DNA of 64,000 nucleotides. Source: Thioalkalivibrio sp. ALE31 (lineage in GTDB: Bacteria; Pseudomonadota; Gammaproteobacteria; Ectothiorhodospirales; Ectothiorhodospiraceae). A model generated the notes under the pieces. The model was not told the origin of the DNA. It saw only the letters and a program-made list of their open reading frames with translations, and searched no databases. The stretch is taken from assembly GCF_000377405.1 (NCBI RefSeq), contig NZ_KB905021.1:445303-509302 (forward strand). Reading direction: 5' to 3'. Made by a program: the position numbers and the translations under genes. Positions 9,295 through 17,249 of the stretch are shown here, piece after piece. Position 1 is the stretch's first letter. Each line of letters starts with the position of its first letter.

Positions 9295-11520
9295 ATGGCT
9301 CGAAACCACCAGCCGACCCACCGAACCGAACCGCGAGCAACGCGTTCGCCCATCCACGGCGCCTGGAAACGGCGGGCGATCGTGCTCGCGATCGCCGGGG
9401 TCGCGGGTATTCCCGCGCTCCATGCCCAGGAAGCCGACCCAGGGACAGTCCCCGAACCCGAGGTCCGGCTTGCGCCGGTCCAGATTCTCGGGGATGTGAC
9501 CGCGACACAGCGGCTGCCCGGTTCGGCGGCCGTTGTGGGGCGTGAACAGCTGGAAACTGAAGGGACCACCGATATCCATCAGGCGCTCAAGACGGTGCCC
9601 GGCGTCTATGTCCGAGAGGAGGATGGCGCGGGCCTGCGGCCGAATATCGGTATCCGGGCGGCGCCGCCGGGGCGCAGCAGCAAGGTGACCCTGATGGAGG
9701 ACAACGTGCTGATCGCGCCGGCACCGTACTCCAACCCGGCGGCCTACTATTTCCCGACCACGAAGCGGATCCACGAGATCGAGGTACTGAAGGGAGCGCC
9801 ATTGCTGCGCCATGGCCCCCAGACGACCGGGGGGGTGATCAACCTGGTGTCCACGCCACTCCCCCGCGAACGCGAAGGGTCCATCGAGGCGGTGGTGAAC
9901 GATCGCGGCGGCACCGATGTGCATGCCATGTTTGGCGACCGTTCCGGCGACTGGAGCTACATGATCGAGACGGTCCAGCGGGACGGGGCCGGTTTCAAGG
10001 ACATCGATCGCAGCAACCGGGATACCGGGTACGACATCCAGGACTATGTCGGAAAACTGCGCTGGGAGGGTGAGCGCCAGAGCATCGAGACCAAGATCCA
10101 GTATTCGGAGGAGACCTCGAACGAGACCTACCTCGGTCTGACCGACGAGGATTTCGCGCGGGACCCCAACCGGCGATACGGCCTTTCCGAGATCGACCAG
10201 ATGAATAACGATCACCTCGGGCTGAGCCTGACGCACGACATCGACTGGTCGGATCGCGTACGCATGACCACCACCCTGTACCGCAACGAATTCGCGCGTA
10301 ACTGGTTCAAACTTGGTGGCGGCAGTGCATTTATCGACGACGCCAACCAGGGGGGTGCCACCGCGCAGCGGATCCTCCGGGGCGAGGAGGATGTTGCGGA
10401 CCTGACGTATCGCAACAACAACCGCGAGTATGTCTCCGAGGGTGTCCAGACCGAGTTGAGCATGGACTTCGGGGACCACTGGCTGCGCGCGGGTGCCCGC
10501 TATCATCAGGACGAGATGGATCGGTTCCAGCCGGATGATATCTATGACCAGGTGAACGGCTCGCTGGTCTACCAGGATACGATCCAGCCGACGGGCAGCA
10601 ACAACCGGTTCGAGGATGCCAAGGCCTGGAGTTTCTGGGTGGCCGACGAGTGGTACGTGAACGATCGGCTGACCGCCAACCTCCTGCTGCGCTACGAGGA
10701 CGTCGAGACCTCGCGTACTCAATACGGCGACGCGCAGCGCACGGTTGTGGACTCCCGGCGTTCCAATTCGAGCAGCATCTGGTTGCCCGGGGCCTCGCTT
10801 ACCTATGACGTGACGGATCGCTGGCAGGTCCTTGCCGGCGTACACCGGGGATTTGCCCCCCTGGGCGGCGGTGCGACCGAGGAACAGGATCCGGAAACCA
10901 GCACCAACTGGGAACTGGGTGCCCGTTATCAGGGTGATAACGCCTTCGTCGAGGCCATCGGCTTCTACAGCGATTTCTCCGACTTCGTGCAGAACTGCTC
11001 GATCGCCACGCCCTGCTCGGACGGATCCACCTCCGGGACGTTCACTACCGGAGAGGCGGTGATTTCCGGTCTGGAACTGCGTACGTCCACAAGCATGGAT
11101 CTCGGCAGCTTCCGGGCCCCGCTGGAGGCTAGCTATACCTACACCAGCGCCGAATACAGCGCGGACAACGCGGTTTCCGGTGTGCAGAAGGGAGACCGCC
11201 TGCAGGCGATCCCGCGTCACCAGTTCAGTCTGCGCGCGGGGCTCGAGCATGGCAGTGGCTGGAACAACTACGCCATCCTGAAGTACATCGACGAGACCTG
11301 CAGCAGTGACGGCTGTAATCGTGCGTCGGGCGGCTTCAATCGCACCGAGTCGCTGACCACGCTGGACCTGGTAAGCCGATATCCGCTGGGCAAGGATACC
11401 GACTTGTTCGTGCGCGCCACCAATGTGCTGGACGAGCAGAGCATCATCTCGCGGTATCCGGACGGGGCCCGGCCCAATGAGCCGCGCACCTTCTCGGTGG
11501 GCCTGAAGCACCGCTTCTGA
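9295..11520 (+). CDS. TonB-dependent outer-membrane receptor, FecA-like
   Basis: The start at 9295 follows AAGGGAG (9282-9288) and gives 741 residues with a signal peptide ending near ALHAQ. The plug domain contains the FecA-type blocks GLRPNIGIRAAPPGRSSKVT, APAPYSNPAAYYFPTT and EVLKGAPLLRHGPQTTGGVI. The rest is a beta-barrel that ends in aromatic residues (HRF), as barrel proteins do. Unlike E. coli FecA it has no N-terminal signalling domain, so sigma-regulator signalling is not expected. FecA relatives carry ferric citrate or other ferric chelates. The neighbouring hemP leaves haem possible too, so the substrate is uncertain. A terminator follows at 11555. Confidence 0.88.
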   Translation: MARNHQPTHRTEPRATRSPIHGAWKRRAIVLAIAGVAGIPALHAQEADPGTVPEPEVRLAPVQILGDVTATQRLPGSAAVVGREQLETEGTTDIHQALKTVPGVYVREEDGAGLRPNIGIRAAPPGRSSKVTLMEDNVLIAPAPYSNPAAYYFPTTKRIHEIEVLKGAPLLRHGPQTTGGVINLVSTPLPREREGSIEAVVNDRGGTDVHAMFGDRSGDWSYMIETVQRDGAGFKDIDRSNRDTGYDIQDYVGKLRWEGERQSIETKIQYSEETSNETYLGLTDEDFARDPNRRYGLSEIDQMNNDHLGLSLTHDIDWSDRVRMTTTLYRNEFARNWFKLGGGSAFIDDANQGGATAQRILRGEEDVADLTYRNNNREYVSEGVQTELSMDFGDHWLRAGARYHQDEMDRFQPDDIYDQVNGSLVYQDTIQPTGSNNRFEDAKAWSFWVADEWYVNDRLTANLLLRYEDVETSRTQYGDAQRTVVDSRRSNSSSIWLPGASLTYDVTDRWQVLAGVHRGFAPLGGGATEEQDPETSTNWELGARYQGDNAFVEAIGFYSDFSDFVQNCSIATPCSDGSTSGTFTTGEAVISGLELRTSTSMDLGSFRAPLEASYTYTSAEYSADNAVSGVQKGDRLQAIPRHQFSLRAGLEHGSGWNNYAILKYIDETCSSDGCNRASGGFNRTESLTTLDLVSRYPLGKDTDLFVRATNVLDEQSIISRYPDGARPNEPRTFSVGLKHRF

Positions 11521-11554
11521 GACCCCCGAACGGGGTTTGCATGTGCCTCCGATT

Positions 11555-11582
11555 GGCCGCGGCGTTGTCCGCGGCCTTTTTT
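11555..11582 (+). terminator. Rho-independent terminator after the receptor gene
   Basis: A perfect 8-bp stem, GGCCGCGG (11555-11562) with CCGCGGCC (11569-11576), has a 6-nt loop and is followed by six T. Confidence 0.9.
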
Positions 11583-11749
11583 ATGGATCGGTTTCCGCGG
11601 GTGTGCATCACAGTTTGCAGGCGCAGGGGCCGAACGAATCGAACCAACGGCGCTCAACCGGGCCTTAGAGCCGAGTGTCCCGACGGCGGGTGATCCGCCC
11701 GTGCGTAGGGAATGATCCGGAACGGACTGCAACGGTAAAGGAGAACACC

Positions 11750-11938
11750 ATGTGGAAATCACGACTGACGATTCTGATGCTTGCCCTGATGATGGCGCTG
11801 GGCAGCGCGACCCTCGCGGGCTGTGACAATCAGGGCCCGGCGGAAGAGGCCGGCGAGAACATCGACGACGCCATGGACGATGCTGGCGACGCGATGGAGG
11901 ATGCCGGGGACGAGATGGAGGATACCTTCAGCAACTGA
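11750..11938 (+). CDS. Small acidic lipoprotein of unknown function
   Basis: A 62-residue protein with a strong ribosome site (AAAGGAG) before the ATG at 11750. It has a lipoprotein signal peptide ending in LAGC and a short mature part of near-repeating acidic units (DDAMDDAGDAMEDAGDEMED). No known catalytic motif is present. The heptad-like spacing of Ala/Met between acidic residues could form an amphipathic helix on the membrane surface. Surface acidity is common in proteins of salt-adapted bacteria. It is monocistronic and closed by a bidirectional terminator. Confidence 0.72.
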   Translation: MWKSRLTILMLALMMALGSATLAGCDNQGPAEEAGENIDDAMDDAGDAMEDAGDEMEDTFSN

Positions 11939-11960
11939 TCCCGGCTGACCCGAAACAAAA

Positions 11961-11993
11961 AGCCCCGGCACGCGCGGCGTGCCGGGGCTTTTT
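11961..11993. terminator. Bidirectional terminator between two convergent lipoprotein genes
   Basis: A perfect 13-bp stem, AGCCCCGGCACGC (11961-11973) with its complement (11977-11989), has a 3-nt loop. Six T follow on the plus strand (counting the last stem base), and an A-run on the left serves the minus strand. It ends both the 62-residue lipoprotein gene and the convergent gene at 12035-12289. Confidence 0.93.
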
Positions 11994-12034
11994 TGCTTTA
12001 TCCGGATTGGACGCCCCTGCAGGGCGTCCGGGGG

Positions 12035-12289
12035 TCAGAAGTTGCCGTCACCCTCCGGTTCCATGCCGCCATCGGACGGGGGTTGCTGCATCTCGCCCTC
12101 CTGCGGCGGCTCCTGCATGCTCCCTTCGGGTGGCGGGGCGCTCTGCATGCCGCCTTCACCGCCCTCGGGCTGTTCCTGCATCTGTTGTTCCTCGAACTCG
12201 TCCATGCCCATGTCGCCGTCGGAGCAGCCCATCAGAAGTACAAAGGGTGCGATGGCCGCGGCGGCCAGGATCCTGGTGGAATGCTTCAT
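12035..12289 (-). CDS. Small Met/Gln/Glu/Pro-rich lipoprotein of unknown function
   Basis: The 84-residue product starts at the ATG read at 12289, preceded by CAGGAG. It has a signal peptide with lipobox LMGC and a low-complexity mature part built from EQPEGGEGGMQ, PPPEGSMQEPPQEGEMQQPP and similar units. Nearly every unit contains Met, Gln, Glu and Pro. Methionine-rich periplasmic tails sometimes bind copper, but that is speculation here. It converges on the acidic lipoprotein gene and shares its terminator. Confidence 0.65.
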   Translation of the reverse strand: MKHSTRILAAAAIAPFVLLMGCSDGDMGMDEFEEQQMQEQPEGGEGGMQSAPPPEGSMQEPPQEGEMQQPPSDGGMEPEGDGNF

Positions 12290-12495
12290 GGAAACTCCTG
12301 TCCATTGAGGTGGATGTAAACGCGCAACTGCGTTCACACCTCTCGACCCTTGAGCCCCCTCCGGTGTTTCGGGAAATTCATCACAGCTTTGCGTTTCGCC
12401 CGGGGCGTGGTTTCTGTCACGCATCCTCGTGCGGTTTGTCGACGGCCCTTCGCGGGGTCGCTAGAGTGAGACAAAGGCAATTCCGGACGGCAGTG

Positions 12496-13173
12496 ATGGC
12501 GCAATCCTCTTCGCAAGAATCTCTCCTGGAGCAGGCTCGCAATGCCTGGGCCCGCGGCGAACACGCCGTCGCGATGACCCTCTGGCGGCAGGGGGCCGAG
12601 GCCGGGGACCCGCAGTGCGCCTTCAACCTGGGGGTCCTGCTGGATGAGGGGCAGCACCTGCCGCGGGATCCCCTCGAGGCCGCGCAGTGGTATCAGCGTT
12701 CGGCCGAGGCCGGGTTCCCGGATGCCGCCTTCAACCTGGCCGTCCTGTTCGAGCAGGGGGACGGCCTGGAGGCGAACCCCAACGAGGCGGCCCGCTGGTT
12801 CCATATTGCCGCGGAGCGCGGGAATGCCCAGGCGATGTTCAACCTGGGGCTCAAGTTCGACGAGGGCCGGGGCCTGCCGCAGGATGCGGAACAGGCGGCC
12901 CAGTGGTATCTGCTGGCGGCCGAGGCCGGCGAGGGGCGCGGTGCAGCCAATCTCGCGCGGCTGTTCGCGATGGGCGAGGGCGTGGAACGCTCCGATGTGT
13001 CGGCGTTCAAGTGGTATGCGATCGCGGCGGAGATGGGGATTGCGAGCGCGGCGCGTTACCGCGAGCGCGTGGCGCGCGAGCTGAGCCCCGACGAGCGCCT
13101 GCACGCGGGCGAACGCGCCCAGGAGTGGCTGCAGAACCAGGCACAGGCCAAGGCAGCGCCGCGCCTGCAGTAG
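12496..13173 (+). CDS. Sel1-repeat (SLR) protein
   Basis: The 225-residue product carries four to five Sel1-like repeats of about 36 residues, recognisable as A-x-x-NLG-x-x-x-x-x-G-x-x-x-x-x-x-x-A-x-x-W-Y/F. Examples are CAFNLGVLLDEGQ, AAFNLAVLFEQGD, AMFNLGLKFDEGR and AANLARLFAMGEG. No signal peptide is seen with the start at 12496. Such repeats form helical solenoids for protein-protein contacts; the partner is unknown. An upstream in-frame extension exists but crosses the promoter of the divergent lipoprotein and lacks repeat sequence, so it was not used. Confidence 0.82.
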   Translation: MAQSSSQESLLEQARNAWARGEHAVAMTLWRQGAEAGDPQCAFNLGVLLDEGQHLPRDPLEAAQWYQRSAEAGFPDAAFNLAVLFEQGDGLEANPNEAARWFHIAAERGNAQAMFNLGLKFDEGRGLPQDAEQAAQWYLLAAEAGEGRGAANLARLFAMGEGVERSDVSAFKWYAIAAEMGIASAARYRERVARELSPDERLHAGERAQEWLQNQAQAKAAPRLQ

Positions 13174-13356
13174 CCGGCACGGCCGCCTGTCAGGGATGCA
13201 ACCTGAAGGAAGCGCCGGGATCTCGCGAGCCGATCGCCACGGCGCTGCGCGCCTCGCGATTACGGCTGATCGGTGCTGTTGGTGTTCGGGATGACGAGAG
13301 CGTGGGGGTGGCGTGTCACGCAGGGACTGAGGGCACTGCGTCATGACCCCAACGCG

Positions 13357-13420
13357 CTTCTTCCGATCTTCCGGGCCTTCCTGTGAAGCGCTGTGGACCT
13401 TCTTCGTGCGCTCCGCGGAG
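13357..13420. repeat. Family B palindrome, right-half remnant
   Basis: The segment (CTTCTTCCGATCTTCCGGGC, then CTTCCTGT, then CCTTCTTCGTGC) matches the right half of the family B repeats at 33923, 35922 and 49604 but has no left arm. It lies between the convergent genes ending at 13173 and 13423, the same setting as the full copies. Confidence 0.65.
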
Positions 13421-13422
13421 GG

Positions 13423-13857
13423 CTAGACCACCACGTTCAGTTCGCGGCGTGGCTCCTCGGCCGGCCCGGCCAGGCTGACCGCGAGTTCCACGCGGCGGCG
13501 CAGGGCCTCGACACCGACGCCGCCCAGCACGCCACCGTCCGGCGCCGCGGCCCCTTCGGCGTCATTGCCACTGCGGAAGGCCTCGATCTGGGCCGCGACC
13601 CGGGCCCGCGAGGCCATCTCCTGTTCCGAGCGCGGGGGGAAGGCCAGGCCCTGGTCCTGTTCGGCATCGCCGCGGCGGTTCTCGTCCTGTTCCGCGCGAT
13701 CCTCGATCGGGCGGCGGGCCTCGCCGGCCTCGGGGTCGTTCAGCGGGCGATCGAAATCGGCCGGGGTGGAGAGCTGCCCCAGGCCCAGCCGGTCGCTGCC
13801 GGTCGGGCGTGTGCCGACCGGTACCGCAGCAGACGGGTTGGTGACCGGGACTTCCAT
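13423..13857 (-). CDS. Conserved-looking hypothetical protein, 144 residues
   Basis: No known domain is recognised. The protein is hydrophilic and rich in Pro, Asp, Glu and Arg in its first 90 residues (RPLNDPEAGEARRPIEDRAE). It ends in a more ordered segment, ALRRRVELAVSLAGPAEEPR, with no signal peptide or membrane helix. It lies 53 bp after the 71-residue rod-like gene on the same strand, so the two may be co-transcribed and act together. Codon use matches its neighbours. Confidence concerns the reading frame, not a function. Confidence 0.55.
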   Translation of the reverse strand: MEVPVTNPSAAVPVGTRPTGSDRLGLGQLSTPADFDRPLNDPEAGEARRPIEDRAEQDENRRGDAEQDQGLAFPPRSEQEMASRARVAAQIEAFRSGNDAEGAAAPDGGVLGGVGVEALRRRVELAVSLAGPAEEPRRELNVVV

Positions 13858-13910
13858 CGCGTAACTCGGCGAGCCTCCTGGTAAGGCGTGTTCTCAGGCG
13901 TTGCCCGGAT

Positions 13911-14126
13911 TCAGGCGCGTACGTCCAGCAACGAGCCGATCATCCGGTCCTCGGCCTGCAGGGTCTTCACCGAGGCCTCGACCTGATTCTGGCTGGCGAT
14001 CATGCCCACCTGGGCACCCATACTCTCGCGACTGCCCGCGTTCTCGGTGGCCACCGTGTGGGCCTGCTGGCGCATGCTGGTCATGCCCTTCTGGATGCCC
14101 GCGAGGGAGTGGCTGGCGTCGATCAT
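13911..14126 (-). CDS. Mini flagellar-rod/hook-like protein, 71 residues
   Basis: The N-terminal part (SLAGIQKGMTSMRQQAHTVATEN) looks like the start of axial flagellar proteins (GI...M......A.N.A). The C-terminal part (QVEASVKTLQAEDRMIGSLLDV) looks like their conserved end (V.A.K......M.GSLLD.). The large central domain of a real FlgB/C/E/F/G protein is missing, so only the two helices that build the inner D0 coiled coil remain. No other flagellar genes are in the window. A TATAAT hexamer lies upstream near 14171. The similarity is by eye only. Confidence 0.6.
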   Translation of the reverse strand: MIDASHSLAGIQKGMTSMRQQAHTVATENAGSRESMGAQVGMIASQNQVEASVKTLQAEDRMIGSLLDVRA

Positions 14127-14216
14127 GTGCGTGAACCTGTCCGGTAAACCTGTAACTCGTTGACCCGATTATAGATCAATTAGTTGCATTTCACCGCCCG
14201 GCGGCTCCGCGCCGGG

Positions 14217-15350
14217 TCAGGCGGGGGCGAGCAGGGCCTGCAGGCGGGCGTGCACCGCGGCGCGTGCGCCGGACTGGCGGGACTGCCATTCAGCGAGGCG
14301 TGCGCGCCGTGCCGCCGGGTCGATCCCCTCCGCGAGGCGCGCGAGCACCTCGTCGGCCACCTGCTCGGGGTCCTCGCCGCGGGCGACGAGGCCGGTGTGC
14401 TCGGCGGCGATACGCAGTCGCGTGGCGGCATCCGGGTGGCGTTCATGCTCCGCCGGGCCGCAGATGACCGCGCTGCCACAGGCCAGCGGCAGGCCCAGGT
14501 CGGGCGGGGTCTCGCTGGCGGCCAGGGTGCCGCCCGGCAGGGTCACCTGGGCGCAGGTGTAGGCGGCGTGCAGCGTCTCCGGATCCTCGATGTAGTAGAC
14601 CCGGTTCTTGCGCGGCACGAAGGAGGTCATAAAGCGGTTGTGGCGGATGATCGGCAGCGAGTACTTGATGGCGTCGCGATAGACCGGCTCGTGACGGGCC
14701 GGGTCCGCGGGAGCCAGCAGCAGGATGGCCGCGCTCTTGCGCAGAACCGCGAACAGCACGGCAAACGCGAAGGCCTCCTCGCCCGGGCCGGTATTGGGTG
14801 CCAGCAGGATCGGATGGCCCTTTTCGTGGTATTCGCGAAAGCGTTCGCAGAATCCGCTGGAGTCGGACGGCGGGGCCGGCAGTTCCACCGCCCCGGCGAG
14901 CGGGTCGCCGATCACTTCGGCGATCCCGGGGGCCGGGGCGTCTTCGCGCGCCGCGAACACGGCATCCCACTCGACACCCCCGGTGTCGCCCTCGGCATTC
15001 ACCCAGATGCGCGGTGCATGGAGCGAGGCCAGTGCGGGGCCCAGGTCGTGCTCGCCGGCCCGCAGGGGCCCGATGACCACGACGGCGCGCGGCCGCAGCC
15101 GCGCCAGACGCGGGGCCGCCAGGTCCGGGCGCATCGCCAGCGCCGGGGTGGCATCCATCAAGCCGGCCGCCTCGCGGTCATGGCCGCAGTCGGTGACCCC
15201 CAGCGTGATCGGCCCGACGGCGTCGGCCAGCTCCGCGAGCCAGTCGGCGGCCGTCTCGAGGGTGGCCCGCGGGGCGAGGATCAGGATGCGCCCGCCGCTG
15301 TCGCCGGGGACGGAGCGGGCGGTGATCCAGGCAGACAAACGTGCGAACAT
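14217..15350 (-). CDS. WaaA/KdtA-like glycosyltransferase, divergent
   Basis: The 377-residue product resembles 3-deoxy-D-manno-octulosonate transferases in its C-terminal half. HPILLAPNTGPGEEAFAFAV occupies the place of the STHxGEE segment. ILLLAPADPARHEPVYRDAI aligns with LxPRHPxR, VYYIEDPETLHAAYTCAQVT with the Dt-GEL-xxY segment, and LPGGTLAASETPPDLGLPLACG with the GG-x-E-x-x-x-x-G donor-site region. The acidic PSSTLGEM-like N-terminal signature of genuine WaaA is absent and there is no obvious N-terminal membrane anchor. It may act on another sugar or be a paralogue. It stands alone between unrelated genes. Confidence 0.5.
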   Translation of the reverse strand: MFARLSAWITARSVPGDSGGRILILAPRATLETAADWLAELADAVGPITLGVTDCGHDREAAGLMDATPALAMRPDLAAPRLARLRPRAVVVIGPLRAGEHDLGPALASLHAPRIWVNAEGDTGGVEWDAVFAAREDAPAPGIAEVIGDPLAGAVELPAPPSDSSGFCERFREYHEKGHPILLAPNTGPGEEAFAFAVLFAVLRKSAAILLLAPADPARHEPVYRDAIKYSLPIIRHNRFMTSFVPRKNRVYYIEDPETLHAAYTCAQVTLPGGTLAASETPPDLGLPLACGSAVICGPAEHERHPDAATRLRIAAEHTGLVARGEDPEQVADEVLARLAEGIDPAARRARLAEWQSRQSGARAAVHARLQALLAPA

Positions 15351-15450
15351 GGCGGGCTGGTATCCGGTGGTCGGGCGAGCGCCGCATTATACGAGGCGGC
15401 ATGCCGCGCCCGCCACGGCCGGGCTTTGTGTCTTAAAGGGGAATTGCGCG

Positions 15451-16152
15451 ATGCATGTACGCTGGATCATCGGGCTGGTGGCGATGGGGGTCATCCTGGC
15501 GCTGGCCATGTGGGTCTACTCCAACCCGGGTGGCATGCGCAGTCAGCAGTTCTCCGACCTTCCGTGGCAGATCGAGGTAGGGGATCGCCAGCGCACGCGG
15601 GTGCTGGGCATCGTGCTGGGCGAGACCACCATGGCCGACCTGATGGGCCGCCTGCCGGTGCCGGATATCCGCCTGTTCGTGGATGCCGACGGTTCGCGTT
15701 CGGTGGAGGCCTACTACGTGAACGCGCGCATTCCGCCGTTCGAGGCCAACCTGATCCTGCGCCCGGATCTGGATGAGGCGGCGCTGGACCGGATCGAGGC
15801 CGAGACGACGTCCGAGCGGCCCATGCCCAGCGGGGCCCGGCGCTACGGACTGAGCGACGACGCCCTGACATCGCTGGGCAACGTCCCGATCGTCGAGATG
15901 AGCTACATCCCGCGCGCCCACTGGACCGAGGACCTGATTACCCAGCGTTTTGGCGAGCCGCGCGAGCGCCTGCGCATGGACTCCGATCACAGCTACTGGC
16001 TCTACCCCGAGGACGGGCTGGCCATCCTGGTCCCGCGCCGCGGGCGTGTGCTGATGCACTACGTGACCCAGGAGCGCTGGGGACAGACCGTGGAACGCCT
16101 GCGCGACGAAGGGCGCCGCCGCCTGGGCGAGGACTACGGGGATCATGAGTGA
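15451..16152 (+). CDS. Hypothetical inner-membrane-anchored protein, 233 residues
   Basis: The ATG at 15451 follows AAAGGGG (15435-15441). One N-terminal membrane helix (WIIGLVAMGVILALAMWVY) is followed by a periplasmic domain of about 200 residues with no motif I recognise. An acidic and tryptophan-containing stretch, WLYPEDGLAILVPRRGRVLM, looks like folded beta structure rather than low complexity. The stop overlaps the ycgN start by 8 bp, so the two are co-translated. Function unknown. Confidence 0.7.
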   Translation: MHVRWIIGLVAMGVILALAMWVYSNPGGMRSQQFSDLPWQIEVGDRQRTRVLGIVLGETTMADLMGRLPVPDIRLFVDADGSRSVEAYYVNARIPPFEANLILRPDLDEAALDRIEAETTSERPMPSGARRYGLSDDALTSLGNVPIVEMSYIPRAHWTEDLITQRFGEPRERLRMDSDHSYWLYPEDGLAILVPRRGRVLMHYVTQERWGQTVERLRDEGRRRLGEDYGDHE

Positions 16153-16657
16153 ATCGGCCGCGCCGGATGCCCGCCCGTTCTGGGAGCGCCCGCTCGAGAC
16201 CCTGAGCCACGAAGAGTGGGAGGCCCTGTGCGACGGCTGCGGGCGCTGCTGCCTGCACAAGCTGGAAGACGAGGACTCGGGCGAGCTGGCCTTTACCTGG
16301 CTGGCCTGCGACCTGCTCGACTGCGAGACCGGTTTCTGCTCGGACTACGCCAACCGCCGGGACTTCGTGCCGGACTGCATCCAGCTGACCCGAAAGGACC
16401 TGCCCCACTATCACTGGTTGCCGCCCACCTGTGCCTATCGCCTGCGTTTCGAGGGCCACCCGCTGCCGACCTGGCACCCTCTGCTGACGGGCGATCCGGA
16501 GACGGTCAAGCGCGCCCGCGTCTCGGTGGCCGGCCGGGTCATCCGCGAGTGTGATGCCCCCGACCTCCCCCTGATCGACTACGTGGTCGACTGGCCCGGC
16601 CAGGTGCCGGAGTCCGCGCGCCTGTGGCGCCCGGTAGTGCGTTTCCCGCAGGAGTAG
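16145..16657 (+). CDS. ycgN: YcgN/UPF0260-family cysteine-cluster protein
   Basis: The 170-residue protein has the hallmark CDGCGRCCLHKLEDE near residue 30, then conserved ACDLLDCETGFCSDYANR, FVPDCIQLT and LPPTCAYR. These cysteines probably bind a zinc ion or an Fe-S cluster. Proteins of this family are widespread in proteobacteria but have no established function. It overlaps the preceding gene and sits 8 bp before a gamma-glutamylcyclotransferase-like gene, suggesting a three-gene operon. Confidence 0.88.
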   Translation: MSESAAPDARPFWERPLETLSHEEWEALCDGCGRCCLHKLEDEDSGELAFTWLACDLLDCETGFCSDYANRRDFVPDCIQLTRKDLPHYHWLPPTCAYRLRFEGHPLPTWHPLLTGDPETVKRARVSVAGRVIRECDAPDLPLIDYVVDWPGQVPESARLWRPVVRFPQE

Positions 16658-16665
16658 CCATCGGT

Positions 16666-17148
16666 ATGGCGGGATTCGTCGACCTGTTCGTGTACGGGAC
16701 GCTGAAACAGGGCTTCGCCAACCACCGCGCGTTCTGCGCTCGGGCCCTCCGGATTCGCACCGCGACCATTGTCGGGTCGCTATATGACTTACCCGTGGGC
16801 TACCCCGCCGTGCAGATTGCCGCCGACAGCATTCTGCTGAAAGCCGGGCAGGACCCACTCCGTGACGCGGGGCGTCAGCGCCGCTTCCGGGGGCTCGCGC
16901 CATCAGCCCCGGATGCGGCGCAGGAGCTTGTGCACGGCGAGTGGATTCGCCTGCCCGACCCGCCGCGGGCCCTGCCGCGCGTCGACGCCCTGGAGGGTGT
17001 GCGCCCGGACGGCCGCGGGGAGTATCGCCGGGCCCTGGTGCCCGCCTGGACCGAGGATGGTCCCACGGCCCTCTGGGTCTACTGGATGCCGCGTCTGCCA
17101 CCCGGTGCGCGCCATCTGGCGGACGGCATCTGGCCGGCGCGGTCCTGA
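16666..17148 (+). CDS. Gamma-glutamylcyclotransferase-like (GGCT/AIG2 fold) protein
   Basis: The 160-residue product begins with DLFVYGTLKQGFANH, the Y-G-T-L-K substrate-loop signature of the GGCT-like fold, followed by YDLPVGYPAV and a VDALEGV segment (variant of D-x-x-E-G). The family's known enzymes cyclise gamma-glutamyl groups to 5-oxoproline, but many bacterial members have unknown substrates. CAGGAG at 16649-16654 serves the ATG at 16666. The insert around residues 60-90 (LKAGQDPLRDAGRQRRFRG) looks irregular compared with typical members. Confidence 0.78.
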   Translation: MAGFVDLFVYGTLKQGFANHRAFCARALRIRTATIVGSLYDLPVGYPAVQIAADSILLKAGQDPLRDAGRQRRFRGLAPSAPDAAQELVHGEWIRLPDPPRALPRVDALEGVRPDGRGEYRRALVPAWTEDGPTALWVYWMPRLPPGARHLADGIWPARS

Positions 17149-17220
17149 ACTGCATGGTTCAGCGGTGGTGATCCTGTAGCGGCCGCTCCACGATCCGCTG
17201 CGCTCATCGCATCCTGCGTG

Positions 17221-17249
17221 TTGTCCTTTGTGGCCTTCGTGGTGGACTA
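17221..17249. repeat. Family B palindrome remnant between convergent genes
   Basis: The short segment TTGTCCTTTGTGGCCTTCGT followed by GGTGGA resembles the outer arm of family B (CCTTCGTGGGCTTCGTGGTGA). It lies at the 3' ends of two converging genes, as the full copies do. The match is short and degenerate. Confidence 0.4.

Noticed and set aside
12007..12495. Long N-terminal extension of the Sel1-repeat protein
   Set aside because: The extension runs across the divergent lipoprotein gene and its promoter, is Arg/Pro-rich, and has no Sel1 sequence; the ATG at 12496 is better.
14725..15450. N-terminal extension of the 233-residue membrane protein
   Set aside because: It is antisense to the WaaA-like gene and hides the clear ribosome site and membrane helix at 15451.
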